This document shows positions 1 through 7,700 of a stretch of 8,181 bases of DNA, piece by piece (within the stretch, counting starts at the first letter, position 1; each line of letters starts with the position of its first letter). A model generated the notes under the pieces. That model had not been told where the DNA came from. It did no database searches and worked only from the letters and a program-made list of their open reading frames with translations. Location of the stretch: contig SKYC01000174.1 of assembly GCA_007128085.1 (NCBI GenBank), forward strand, positions 1-8,181. Reading direction: 5' to 3'. A program made the translations under genes and the position numbers. Source of the DNA: Saprospiraceae bacterium (GTDB lineage Bacteria > Bacteroidota > Bacteroidia > Chitinophagales > Saprospiraceae).

Positions 1-1226
1 AGTCAAAACCCGTTGCGGGTAATGATTTGGATTTGCTGACTATTTTAAAATCCTCCGAGGCCATTTCCAGTCAGATAAAATTATCCGATTTGATCTCGGC
101 TCTGCTGAGGATAATCATTGAGAACGCTGGTGCTGAGCGGGTGCTTATATTGCTGAGGAAAAACTCGGGACTCAAGGCAGTGGCTGAGAGGTTTGCAGGA
201 GAGGAAGGCCATAGGGATCTCAAAAATATGGATGTAAAAAAATTAAAAGCCCTGCCGCATTCACTTGTAAACTACGTGTTGAGGAGCCGGGAAACAGTCG
301 TCCTGGACCGTGCCTCTGAAAGTGAGGATTATAACAGGGATTATTACTTCAAAAACAATGAGATAAAATCGGTCATGTGCATTCCTCTTTCCCTGAAAGG
401 TGAAATTACGGGAATTCTCTATTTGGAAAACAACCTGTCCCACACCGTTTTTACGCGCGATCGGGTAGAGTTGCTCAAACTACTCAGTGGACAGATGGCC
501 ATTTCCCTGGAGAACTCTCAGCTTTACGAAAACCTCGAGGAAAAGGTGGAGGAGAGAACCCGAGAGCTGAGTGTTGAAAAAAAGAAATCGGACGATCTTT
601 TAATGAATATTCTGCCTGTCGAGACAGCAGAGGAGCTTAAAAAAACAGGTACTGCAAGGGCGAGGGAGTTTGATCTCGCCACCGTTTTGTTTACTGACTT
701 CATTGATTTTACCAAGGCCAGCGAAAGTATGGATGCCCAGAAGCTGGTCAGCGAAATCAATTACTATTACAGCAATTTTGACCGGATTATTCAGAAGTAT
801 GGCATAGAAAAAATAAAAACCATAGGAGATGCTTATATGTGTGCAGGTGGGCTGCCTGTAGCAAATCTCGCCAACCCGGTAGAAACCGTTAATGCAGCTT
901 TAGAGATCAGAGATTTTGTCAATGAGGAAATAAAAATCAGAAAGAGAGAAGGTCGCGATTACTTCGAACTCAGAATTGGGTTGAATACCGGACCTGTCAT
1001 TGCGGGCATAGTCGGAATTAAAAAGTTTGCCTATGATATTTGGGGCGATGCTGTAAACATTGCGGCCAGAATGGAAAGTGCCGGGGAGGCCGGTAAAATC
1101 AATATCAGTGCTGCCACTTACGAGGAAGTAAAAGACCATTTTATTTGCAGGTACAGAGGAAAAATAGATGCCAAAAATAAAGGAAAAATAGACATGTACT
1201 TTGTAGAGGGAATCAAAACCAATTAA
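1..1226 (+). CDS. GAF domain / class III adenylate cyclase, C-terminal part of a larger signalling protein (5' partial)
   Basis: Probably makes cyclic AMP from ATP in response to a signal sensed upstream in the protein. The frame is open to the left edge, so the TTG at 27 is unlikely to be the true start. Numbering residues from that TTG, 20-165 form a GAF-like sensor, 168-200 a charged helical linker ending in the cyclase-type LLMNILP element, and 212-398 the catalytic domain. Visible catalytic residues are metal-binding D224 (FTDF) and D268 (TIGDAY), purine-selecting K264 and D337 (YDIWG), and transition-state N344 and R348. The K/D pair, not the E/C pair of guanylate cyclases, points to ATP. 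The first visible segment (LDLLTILKSSEAIS, then IIIENAGAE) resembles what follows the ATPase/TPR region of large Ser/Thr kinase-AAA-GAF proteins, so such modules may lie upstream; that part is inference from family memory. The next gene starts 19 bases after the stop. Confidence 0.9.
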   Translation, partial: SKPVAGNDLDLLTILKSSEAISSQIKLSDLISALLRIIIENAGAERVLILLRKNSGLKAVAERFAGEEGHRDLKNMDVKKLKALPHSLVNYVLRSRETVVLDRASESEDYNRDYYFKNNEIKSVMCIPLSLKGEITGILYLENNLSHTVFTRDRVELLKLLSGQMAISLENSQLYENLEEKVEERTRELSVEKKKSDDLLMNILPVETAEELKKTGTARAREFDLATVLFTDFIDFTKASESMDAQKLVSEINYYYSNFDRIIQKYGIEKIKTIGDAYMCAGGLPVANLANPVETVNAALEIRDFVNEEIKIRKREGRDYFELRIGLNTGPVIAGIVGIKKFAYDIWGDAVNIAARMESAGEAGKINISAATYEEVKDHFICRYRGKIDAKNKGKIDMYFVEGIKTN

Positions 1227-1245
1227 CTTTTTAAAACAGCTTATC

Positions 1246-3042
1246 ATGAGTTATTTAAACGTACCCAGAATTCATTTCAGCGGAAAGTTTTTTACCGACC
1301 CATCCACTGTTAACAACGACCCTTCGCACTACGATCCGACCAACACGAACCCCTCTCCATGGCAGGAACCGATGGGGCAACACCGATTTCAACTTCGCAA
1401 TTGCCTCATAAAATCAGTATTGGATCAAACCGGATATCAGAGCAGCGACCCGTTAATAGGAAGTAAATTGGTTTCTACCGACAAACCCTCTTCCGCCAAA
1501 ATTGTCGATCTGGATGTGTATCAACAGGGCGTATCCACTATATTTGGCCTGGAATTAATGATAGAGTTGCCCGGAGGGTCTTCTGTTAAAGGCATTATGC
1601 CTCCTACAGCGCTAAATGACTGTTGGTTCAACTGCGTTTTGCCCAAGAGAAGTTGGAACCCCTCGGATTACACCATGGACAGCTTTGGCGGGGATATGAA
1701 TGCCGCGGGTTTCTTTCAATCGGTGATTGCGGTGAAAAAAGAGGATTGGAAGGACAAAAGTTCAGCGGTTTTGCAAAATTTAAAAAACCTGACTTATTCT
1801 GATTCTGAGGGGTATTTGTTGTCGGTAAAATTTACCCTCGATGGGTACAGAAATGTACCCGAAGATGCGGAGTTCAGAACAGGCAGAATAACCGGTGCAA
1901 TAGGGCCTTATTTTAAAGGCGAGCCGAAGTTCAACCCGGGAAAGCAATGGCTCTATCCGAGGAAATTCAGTGAGGATCAACCCTGGAACTGGCCCTCTTT
2001 TTTCAATTGCCCCTTTTCGGTCGACGAATCCAGAAAAAAACTGGTTATCGATCTCTCCAACAGTATTTGCAGAATGAATGCGGCGGGCCCCCCAGTCGAT
2101 ATAGGAAGGCTTTCAGCCATCATCAGTACGCCAAAAGGTGAAAATATCAATCTGGGAGTGGTTGACTATTCCGAATTTGCCTACGACAACAACGCTCAAA
2201 TTTGCGAAATACCTGTGACCGAGGATCAAATCTCTGCTCTTTACTCCGGTTTTCTCTACCTCGAAATGTCCAGAGACGACCTTGGAGAAAAGTCTGTTCT
2301 GAAAGGCGAAGCCAATGCCATCGACTTTTCAGTAGAAAATCGAACCATCCGGATGGAGGGGAATCCCGGAACTCTGGAAAAGACGAGGGTGTACCTCAGC
2401 AAAAACGGGCAACCGGTGATCGGGAAGCAATTGGCCATTCATATAGAGAGTGTTCACGGAAATACGCCCGGAGCAACCGTTCCCCCTTCGAGCCCCGGAA
2501 ATACCCCACAGGCAGATGGCGCCCTTACGGCCTCTATATCTCCTTCTGACTCCAATGGTTTCGCTGAGGTAAACCTGAAGGTAGTGAAGAACCCGGGAAG
2601 AAGGACGGAGGAACTGGACGGACAATTGTATTTCGTCATCGTATACGACCCCAATGAACCCATACCCGACTGGAAAAAAGTGGCTCCACCTCAAAATCAC
2701 CTCATCAGTTGCCTGGCTTGGTCACAATATCAAATCAATGAAAACCCGGAGTGGGAAGAGATCAGGAGCATGATGGCGCCTTATATGAAATTGTATCCTT
2801 TTATGAAAGAGAGAATTGATCTGGCAGATCAACACAGTTTTTCTGTCTATGCCAACAACCCACCGTGGGAGCAGGTCTATTTTACCAAAAGAGTAGGCCC
2901 GCTCGGAATAACCAGGGGAGCTATTCCATTTTATATGTCGGTCGACTTCGATGATCCCAGATTTATGCCTTTATCCCGAGATATGTCACCCTCGAGGATA
3001 ATGACCGTAATGCACTACATCAAAAACCTCCAAAATAGTTAA
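1246..3042 (+). CDS. VioB/RebD N-terminal-domain-like protein, stand-alone, function unknown
   Basis: A 598-residue protein with no signal peptide or membrane segment, so probably cytoplasmic. The N-terminus (LNVPRIHFSGKF, then DPSTVNND, residues 4-25) resembles the start of violacein enzyme VioB (LDFPRIHFRG). The C-terminus has matching elements: APYMKLYPFM (511-520), DLADQ (525-529) and FMPLSRDMSPSR (573-584), like VioB's YYELVYPFM, SLADR and YMPSTRELS. VioB and RebD are large enzymes of about 1000 residues that couple oxidised tryptophan units; here the protein ends where their ferritin-like half would follow. Residues about 365-470 look like an Ig-like insert (NGQPVIGKQLAIHI, then SDSNGFAEVNLKV) split by a Pro/Gly-rich loop at 406-421. 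The ATG is chosen because the conserved motif begins at once. The similarity is recalled, not computed, and catalysis is unproven. The gene sits between a cyclase and a lipoprotein gene, with gaps of 19 and 10 bases. Confidence 0.85.
   Translation: MSYLNVPRIHFSGKFFTDPSTVNNDPSHYDPTNTNPSPWQEPMGQHRFQLRNCLIKSVLDQTGYQSSDPLIGSKLVSTDKPSSAKIVDLDVYQQGVSTIFGLELMIELPGGSSVKGIMPPTALNDCWFNCVLPKRSWNPSDYTMDSFGGDMNAAGFFQSVIAVKKEDWKDKSSAVLQNLKNLTYSDSEGYLLSVKFTLDGYRNVPEDAEFRTGRITGAIGPYFKGEPKFNPGKQWLYPRKFSEDQPWNWPSFFNCPFSVDESRKKLVIDLSNSICRMNAAGPPVDIGRLSAIISTPKGENINLGVVDYSEFAYDNNAQICEIPVTEDQISALYSGFLYLEMSRDDLGEKSVLKGEANAIDFSVENRTIRMEGNPGTLEKTRVYLSKNGQPVIGKQLAIHIESVHGNTPGATVPPSSPGNTPQADGALTASISPSDSNGFAEVNLKVVKNPGRRTEELDGQLYFVIVYDPNEPIPDWKKVAPPQNHLISCLAWSQYQINENPEWEEIRSMMAPYMKLYPFMKERIDLADQHSFSVYANNPPWEQVYFTKRVGPLGITRGAIPFYMSVDFDDPRFMPLSRDMSPSRIMTVMHYIKNLQNS
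1824..1860 (+). repeat. Adjacent short palindromes inside the VioB-like gene, one with a GAAA tetraloop
   Basis: Bases 1824-1836 read GGTAAA-A-TTTACC, an inverted repeat with a one-base centre. Bases 1843-1860 read GGGTACA-GAAA-TGTACCC, a perfect 7-bp stem closed by a GNRA-type tetraloop. The two can also compete, because TACCC at 1832-1836 could pair with GGGTA at 1843-1847. They lie wholly inside the coding region, so any role would be in mRNA folding. The structure is visible in the sequence; function is unknown and chance is quite possible. Confidence 0.4.
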
Positions 3043-3052
3043 ACCTAACGCC

Positions 3053-4603
3053 ATGAATTTATCCAGCCAACCATTTTTCGTATTTTTTGCGCTTCTGATT
3101 TTTTCCTTTTTTATAGGATCTTGTGATTACGGGTCAAACTCTTCCGACGACGAGGTAAATTTATCGGCCGCCTCTGACACCCTCGGTCATCTGCCCTTTA
3201 CACTCAGTTTTGTGGAGAAAACCTGGGATAGCCCGGTTCAATTGCCCAGATTGCAGTCCTATGCCTATGCAATGGAAGATAGTGGGGAACTGCTGGTCAT
3301 TGGTGGGCGCAGACAGGGACTTCACACCTTTAAAAGCGAGGGTGAAAACTTCATCAGAGACAGTTCCAATAACTTTATTTTTGTCATCGACTTCGATTCA
3401 GGTGATCAGTGGAAGTTCGATGTCAATCAATTGAAAGGTGAATTGTCCGCCCCCTTGCAGGCTACCAATCAGCAATTTCATTACGACAGGGAATCCGGTA
3501 CTCTTTACCTGGTGGGAGGTTATGGCTGGAAAGCGGATAAGAGCAATATGAAAACTTTCTCTACGATGATATGGGTGGATGTAGAAGACTTAATACAGGC
3601 TGTGAAGAATGGATCCTCACCCGATGAAGTTCAGAAACTTTTTAGTTGGTTTCAAGATGAGCGAATGGCAGTAACAGGAGGAGAGCTCTTAAAAAAGGAC
3701 AATGCTTTTTATCTGATAATGGGACAGGTATTTCACGGGCAATACAGAGCTTTTGGAGGGGAAGATTTCACTCAGAAGTACACCGAGGAAATCAAAGTCT
3801 TCACCCTCAATCCCAATACGCCGGGAATACTGAGTTACGGAGCCACTACCAATACCGAACAAGACCGACCCTTTCACAGAAGAGACCTGAATATTATTGA
3901 GGATGTTGATCCCGCCTCCGGGGAGGAAAGAATTGCGGTTCTTGGGGGGGTGTTTCCCCCCGGAATTATCGGAGCCTACACTTATCCCATTTACATCAAA
4001 GGGCCACAGGATTACACCCTCGACAGGAATGTCAATCAGAAATTCTCGCAGTACGAATGCCCGGTCATATCTGTTTACGACAGCAACGCGGATAGTGCAG
4101 CGGTTTACCACACCTTTTTTGGTGGAATCAGCCATTACTATTATTTTCAAACCGATTCTCAAAAACTGATTTATGATTTGGCAACCGAACAGGGCCGAAA
4201 TGACGGACTTCCATTTAATGGGGACATCACGACTCTTCAATTGAATGCCGATGGTAGCTCGAGCCAGTTTATATTCCCGACTCCCATTCCCGGCAATCGT
4301 TTGTTGGGTACGAGTACGCACTTTATTCCCCATCCGGAAATATTTGGAAGTGGAGTGGCAATGGACAATGGAGTCATTGACCTTTCAGAAATAGAAAGCG
4401 GTAAAAAAGTGCTGATTGGTTACATCTATGGGGGAATAGAGGCAGAAGCACCTCTTCCGAAAGTTCCAAACACCGGAACTTTTGTTTCTAACTCCGTCTT
4501 TGAGGTCTATATTTCCCGAGAAATCTACGAAGTGATTTCCGCCTCTCAGGCCAAAGAAAGCACCAAAGACATTTCCGGACTGGATTATCTGAGAGGTAGG
4601 TAA
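3053..4603 (+). CDS. Exported lipoprotein with Kelch-like beta-propeller
   Basis: Predicted lipoprotein of 516 residues. The N-terminus has a hydrophobic stretch (about 8-20) and a lipobox ending FIGS-C, with C24 as the lipidated cysteine, so signal peptidase II processing is expected. SDDE at 31-34 resembles the acidic surface-export signal of Bacteroidota lipoproteins, though it lies further from the cysteine than usual. The mature part has recurring strand-plus-Gly-Gly elements typical of Kelch/galactose-oxidase-type blades: LLVIGGR (80-86), LYLVGGYGW (151-159), FYLIMGQ (219-225), IAVLGGV (294-300), FFGGIS (355-360) and IGYIYGGIE (455-463). This suggests about six blades and a binding or scaffold role; no catalytic residues are recognisable. 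The ATG is fixed by the signal peptide. It starts 10 bases after the VioB-like stop codon, consistent with co-transcription. The ligand is unknown. Confidence 0.85.
   Translation: MNLSSQPFFVFFALLIFSFFIGSCDYGSNSSDDEVNLSAASDTLGHLPFTLSFVEKTWDSPVQLPRLQSYAYAMEDSGELLVIGGRRQGLHTFKSEGENFIRDSSNNFIFVIDFDSGDQWKFDVNQLKGELSAPLQATNQQFHYDRESGTLYLVGGYGWKADKSNMKTFSTMIWVDVEDLIQAVKNGSSPDEVQKLFSWFQDERMAVTGGELLKKDNAFYLIMGQVFHGQYRAFGGEDFTQKYTEEIKVFTLNPNTPGILSYGATTNTEQDRPFHRRDLNIIEDVDPASGEERIAVLGGVFPPGIIGAYTYPIYIKGPQDYTLDRNVNQKFSQYECPVISVYDSNADSAAVYHTFFGGISHYYYFQTDSQKLIYDLATEQGRNDGLPFNGDITTLQLNADGSSSQFIFPTPIPGNRLLGTSTHFIPHPEIFGSGVAMDNGVIDLSEIESGKKVLIGYIYGGIEAEAPLPKVPNTGTFVSNSVFEVYISREIYEVISASQAKESTKDISGLDYLRGR
3944..3961 (+). 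repeat. G7 tract and perfect G6/C6 hairpin inside the lipoprotein gene
   Basis: Seven G (3944-3950) are followed by a short spacer and six C (3956-3961), giving a GGGGGG/CCCCCC stem with a GTGTTT loop. It encodes the GGVFPP stretch of one propeller blade (residues 298-303). Homopolymers of this length are prone to slippage in replication and to sequencing error, so a length change here would shift the frame about 300 residues into the protein. In this copy the frame is intact. Confidence 0.6.
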
Positions 4604-4628
4604 TCCCGGAGTTGGCTCAGTTTTGTTT
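4589..4628 (+). terminator. Weak candidate intrinsic terminator of the + strand cluster
   Basis: CTGAG (4589-4593, in the last codons of the lipoprotein gene) can pair with CTCAG (4616-4620), which is followed directly by TTTTGTTT. The stem is only 5 bp with a 22-base loop, so it is weak alone. The position at the end of the cluster and the matching signal on the other strand are what make it worth listing. Confidence 0.3.
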
Positions 4629-4689
4629 ACTCGAATTCGATGATTCTAATTCGCATGAAAGTTTATCAATCACTGTATTGTAAATAGTG

Positions 4690-4734
4690 AAAAGCAAAAA
4701 CTGAGTTGTGCGTTGTGATGATAATTAAACTCAG
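4690..4734 (-). terminator. Candidate intrinsic terminator of the alpha-2-macroglobulin gene
   Basis: Read on the - strand, CTGAGTT (4734-4728) begins one base after the stop codon and can pair with AACTCAG (4707-4701), a perfect 7-bp stem with a 20-base loop. TTTTTGCTTTT follows (4700-4690). Stem then U-rich tail just past a stop codon is the classic intrinsic terminator layout. The long loop and modest GC content lower the certainty. Confidence 0.5.
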
Positions 4735-4735
4735 G

Positions 4736-7700
4736 TTATTGGGTTTGTCCGTCCTCCCCCGGTGGAATTACTTCTACTTCAGCTCCGGTAGTTCTACTGT
4801 GGATACTGTGATCATACATGGCTTCTACCACTACCGGTGGAAGGAATGTTTGGCCGACATAGGCGGCGTTGAGTACCACGTGGAAAGTTTTTTGTTCCCC
4901 GGCTTTTAAGTCAAAATAGGTATACACTCTGTCGTCCCGGATATCTTGATAGTTGGCTGTCGAAGATTGCGCAAAACTCATTTCCCCTCCTATGCGTTCA
5001 TTGTGAATTTCCCAGGAAGAGGGAAAAGTGCGGTTGAGTGCTAGCTCCTTGAAATCGCCTCTGTTTCCCGGATTATAGATTTTCGCCTCGGCAATAAAAT
5101 CCGAGCCCTGAACCAGTCTTGAAGGGTCAATCTCCCTGCCCTCCATATTGAGGTAGCGCACCTGGAGCCGGATATTGCTTTCCTTTTTTTCTCCTTTGTC
5201 TCTCAGAGGTTGCCCCCTGGTTGAAAATTGAATAAAAAGCATTTGGTTGCTTTTCCCGTTGATTTTTATTTTTGACTTTTTCCCTGCTTCCGGTATCCAT
5301 TGGTACTGCCAGACCGCTCGATCAGTCCGAACTTCTTCGATGTGCGAGTCGTCGATGAAAACCACAAACTCCATGTTGCCGTCACCCCCGCTTATTTCTG
5401 AGAATTTTGCCATGGCCAATAAGGCGTAGGCGGTTGTTTGTGTACTCATCCATCGGCTGCTGCTTAGCTCTTGAGAAATTTCGGTGGCCAGTAAAGCCGC
5501 ATCGCTCAGTCGATTCAATAGAATAAGGACTTCCAGAATCATGGCTTTGTCGCGCAACTCCGTTCCGAATGTTCCCGAAAGTTCTGTATAAGGCGTTACT
5601 TCCAGCGGTGCTCCCTCCACCAGTTCTTTGGCTGCTTGCTCTCTTCCAATGAGTTGATATGCGCCGGCCAGTCGCCACCTGGAACTGTTGGAGAGGTCGC
5701 TCCTGGCTCTTAGCCGATTCATGGCACCCAATTCAGCTTCACCCGTCAGGGCCAGCAGGTACAGCCGATATGCCTGTGTAAGTTGATCGGCCGAATTATC
5801 AATGGAGGCTGTTCTCACCCGGTTTTTCACATGGGAAGTCCAGTTGTTGAAAAAGCTTGAGGGTACCTGGTACCCGCGTTGGTTGGCTTCAATCATAAAA
5901 TGGCCGGCATAGGCAGTGGCCCAGTCGTGGGCCTCCCGATTGCCCTGCCAAAAGGCGATTCCGCCATTGGATAGCTGAAGATTCCTCACTCTGTTAATGG
6001 CAAATTGCACCCGCTCCTGAATATCCGAGGCCTGTTTGGCATTCAGTCGAATTAAATCGCTGAGGTATAACTGAGGAAATGCGGCAGAGACGACTTGCTC
6101 CAGGCATCCGTGGGGATAGCCGATGAGGTATTGGAGCCGGTCGGACAGATTCAGGGGAGGGGTGGATGAGACTTCAATGGTGGCATGGTTGCTGCCTTCC
6201 ATTCCGGGAGGAATAAAGTCCAGAGACCAACTCTGCCCTGCTTGCAGTGCAGCAGATTCTACATTTGAAATATAGGGATTGGGATTGCGGACATCGATTT
6301 CGATGCGGTCAGTCGCCCTTTCTCGGCCACTCGTCGCCACTATCTGAGTTTCTCCCACCCCTGTTTTTTCTGAAGTCCTCACCTGAAAGTAGACCACTTT
6401 TTCACCGATTCTATCAAATTCAACCTTTTTTACCGACTCACCAACCACACTCAAGTATTCATTGGCGGTGAGTTCTACCTCCACCGTTCTGATGTTTTCT
6501 TCCATGGCAAAAATGGTTACGGGCAATAGGACGGACTCATCGGGGCCCAATACTCTCGGCAAATTGGACAAGACCATAAGTGGTTTTTTGACGGGAACAT
6601 CCTTTTCCGCAGAACCATAGGCTCGGGAATTCGTCGCCACGGCCATTACGCGTACCGATCCCACGTAATTGGGCATGGTGAATTCCAACACCTGCCTTTC
6701 ACTTCTCGCCAGCTCAAAGGGTCCAAAAAACTTTACCACGGGCTCAAACCGATTGGCTTTGTCGGAATCCTGAGCTTTTAATTCCAAATCACCACCCACT
6801 GCGAGCAGCCGTCCCCAATCTCCGATGCGGGCTCCAGCCACCTGATCGTAAATGTCCCAGGTTCTCACACCCAAAGCCTCCCGGGCATAAAAGTGATTCC
6901 AGGGATCGGGAGTAGCAAAGCCCGTGATGTTCAACAGCCCCTCATCCACAATGGCCAGGGTATAAGCCATCGGTTTACCACTTTTTTCAGAAATGGTAAT
7001 TTTTGCCGTTTCCTCCGGCTGGAAGTGGCCTGAAGTTGAAATCTGCGGATGCAGCAGGGTGTTGGGGTCTTTAATTTTTAAAGGTATTAGACCGTACATT
7101 CTGATGGGTCGATCATTCAGCGTTTGCTCGTGGGTTTGTATCAGCTGAACGTTTACATAGACATTGGGAGCCCAGTCTTTTTTTGCTTTTAGGGTAAACT
7201 CAGTCTTTTCGCTTTGGGTTTTTACAGAGTGGGTCTCGAGAACGGAAGTGCCATTTTCCACGGTTATTAATGCACGGCTGTTTTCCGAAGAGGGAAAGGT
7301 CAGGTGAATATCTTCCCCCGGTTGATACTCCTCTTTTTCAATAAAAAAGTTGAGCATAGAGGCTCCCGCTTCATCTCCCCTGTCATTCCTGCTTGCCCAA
7401 CCCGGCCAATCGATATAGATTATTTCTCCGGTGCAGTGGTTACCATCTGTATCGCATACGCGAAGCAGATACCTGCCCCAGTCAGGCTGTGGGACATGCA
7501 GGGTCCAATTGCCGGTCCCATCCTCCAAACGGACTTTTTCCGCGCTCAGGTGGTTGTGATAAATATTGGAGCTGAAGGAGGATATACGGCTGCTGGAGTG
7601 GTCCCACCACCACTTCCACTCAAGTTTGTACAAACTGACTTCCACTTCTGTCCCGGCTTGTTTTTCCCCATTTCGATCCAGGGCTACCAGATCAACCCGG

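Noticed and set aside
1246..3042. Calling this gene vioB or proposing a violacein pathway
   Set aside because: The ferritin-like half is missing and no VioA, C, D or E-like gene is present, so only a domain relationship is supported.
1..3042. Cyclic-nucleotide anti-phage system (Pycsar- or CBASS-like)
   Set aside because: The cyclase has adenylate-type residues and a GAF sensor, and neither neighbour looks like a TIR, transmembrane, nuclease or other known effector.
3689..4333. 214-codon open frame on the - strand opposite the Kelch lipoprotein
   Set aside because: It is antisense to a gene with clear signal peptide and propeller repeats, and its translation shows no recognisable domain.
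4706..4909. 67-codon open frame on the + strand after the lipoprotein gene
   Set aside because: It overlaps the end of the macroglobulin gene antisense and its start lies in the terminator region.
5861..5875. GGGTACC-T-GGTACCC near-palindrome
   Set aside because: A single 15-base inverted repeat deep in the macroglobulin coding region with no linked signal; chance is the simplest explanation.
7580..7640. Trp-rich WKWWW stretch in the macroglobulin as a novelty
   Set aside because: I recall this kind of segment as a common trait of Bacteroidota alpha-2-macroglobulins, so it supports the family call and is not unusual.
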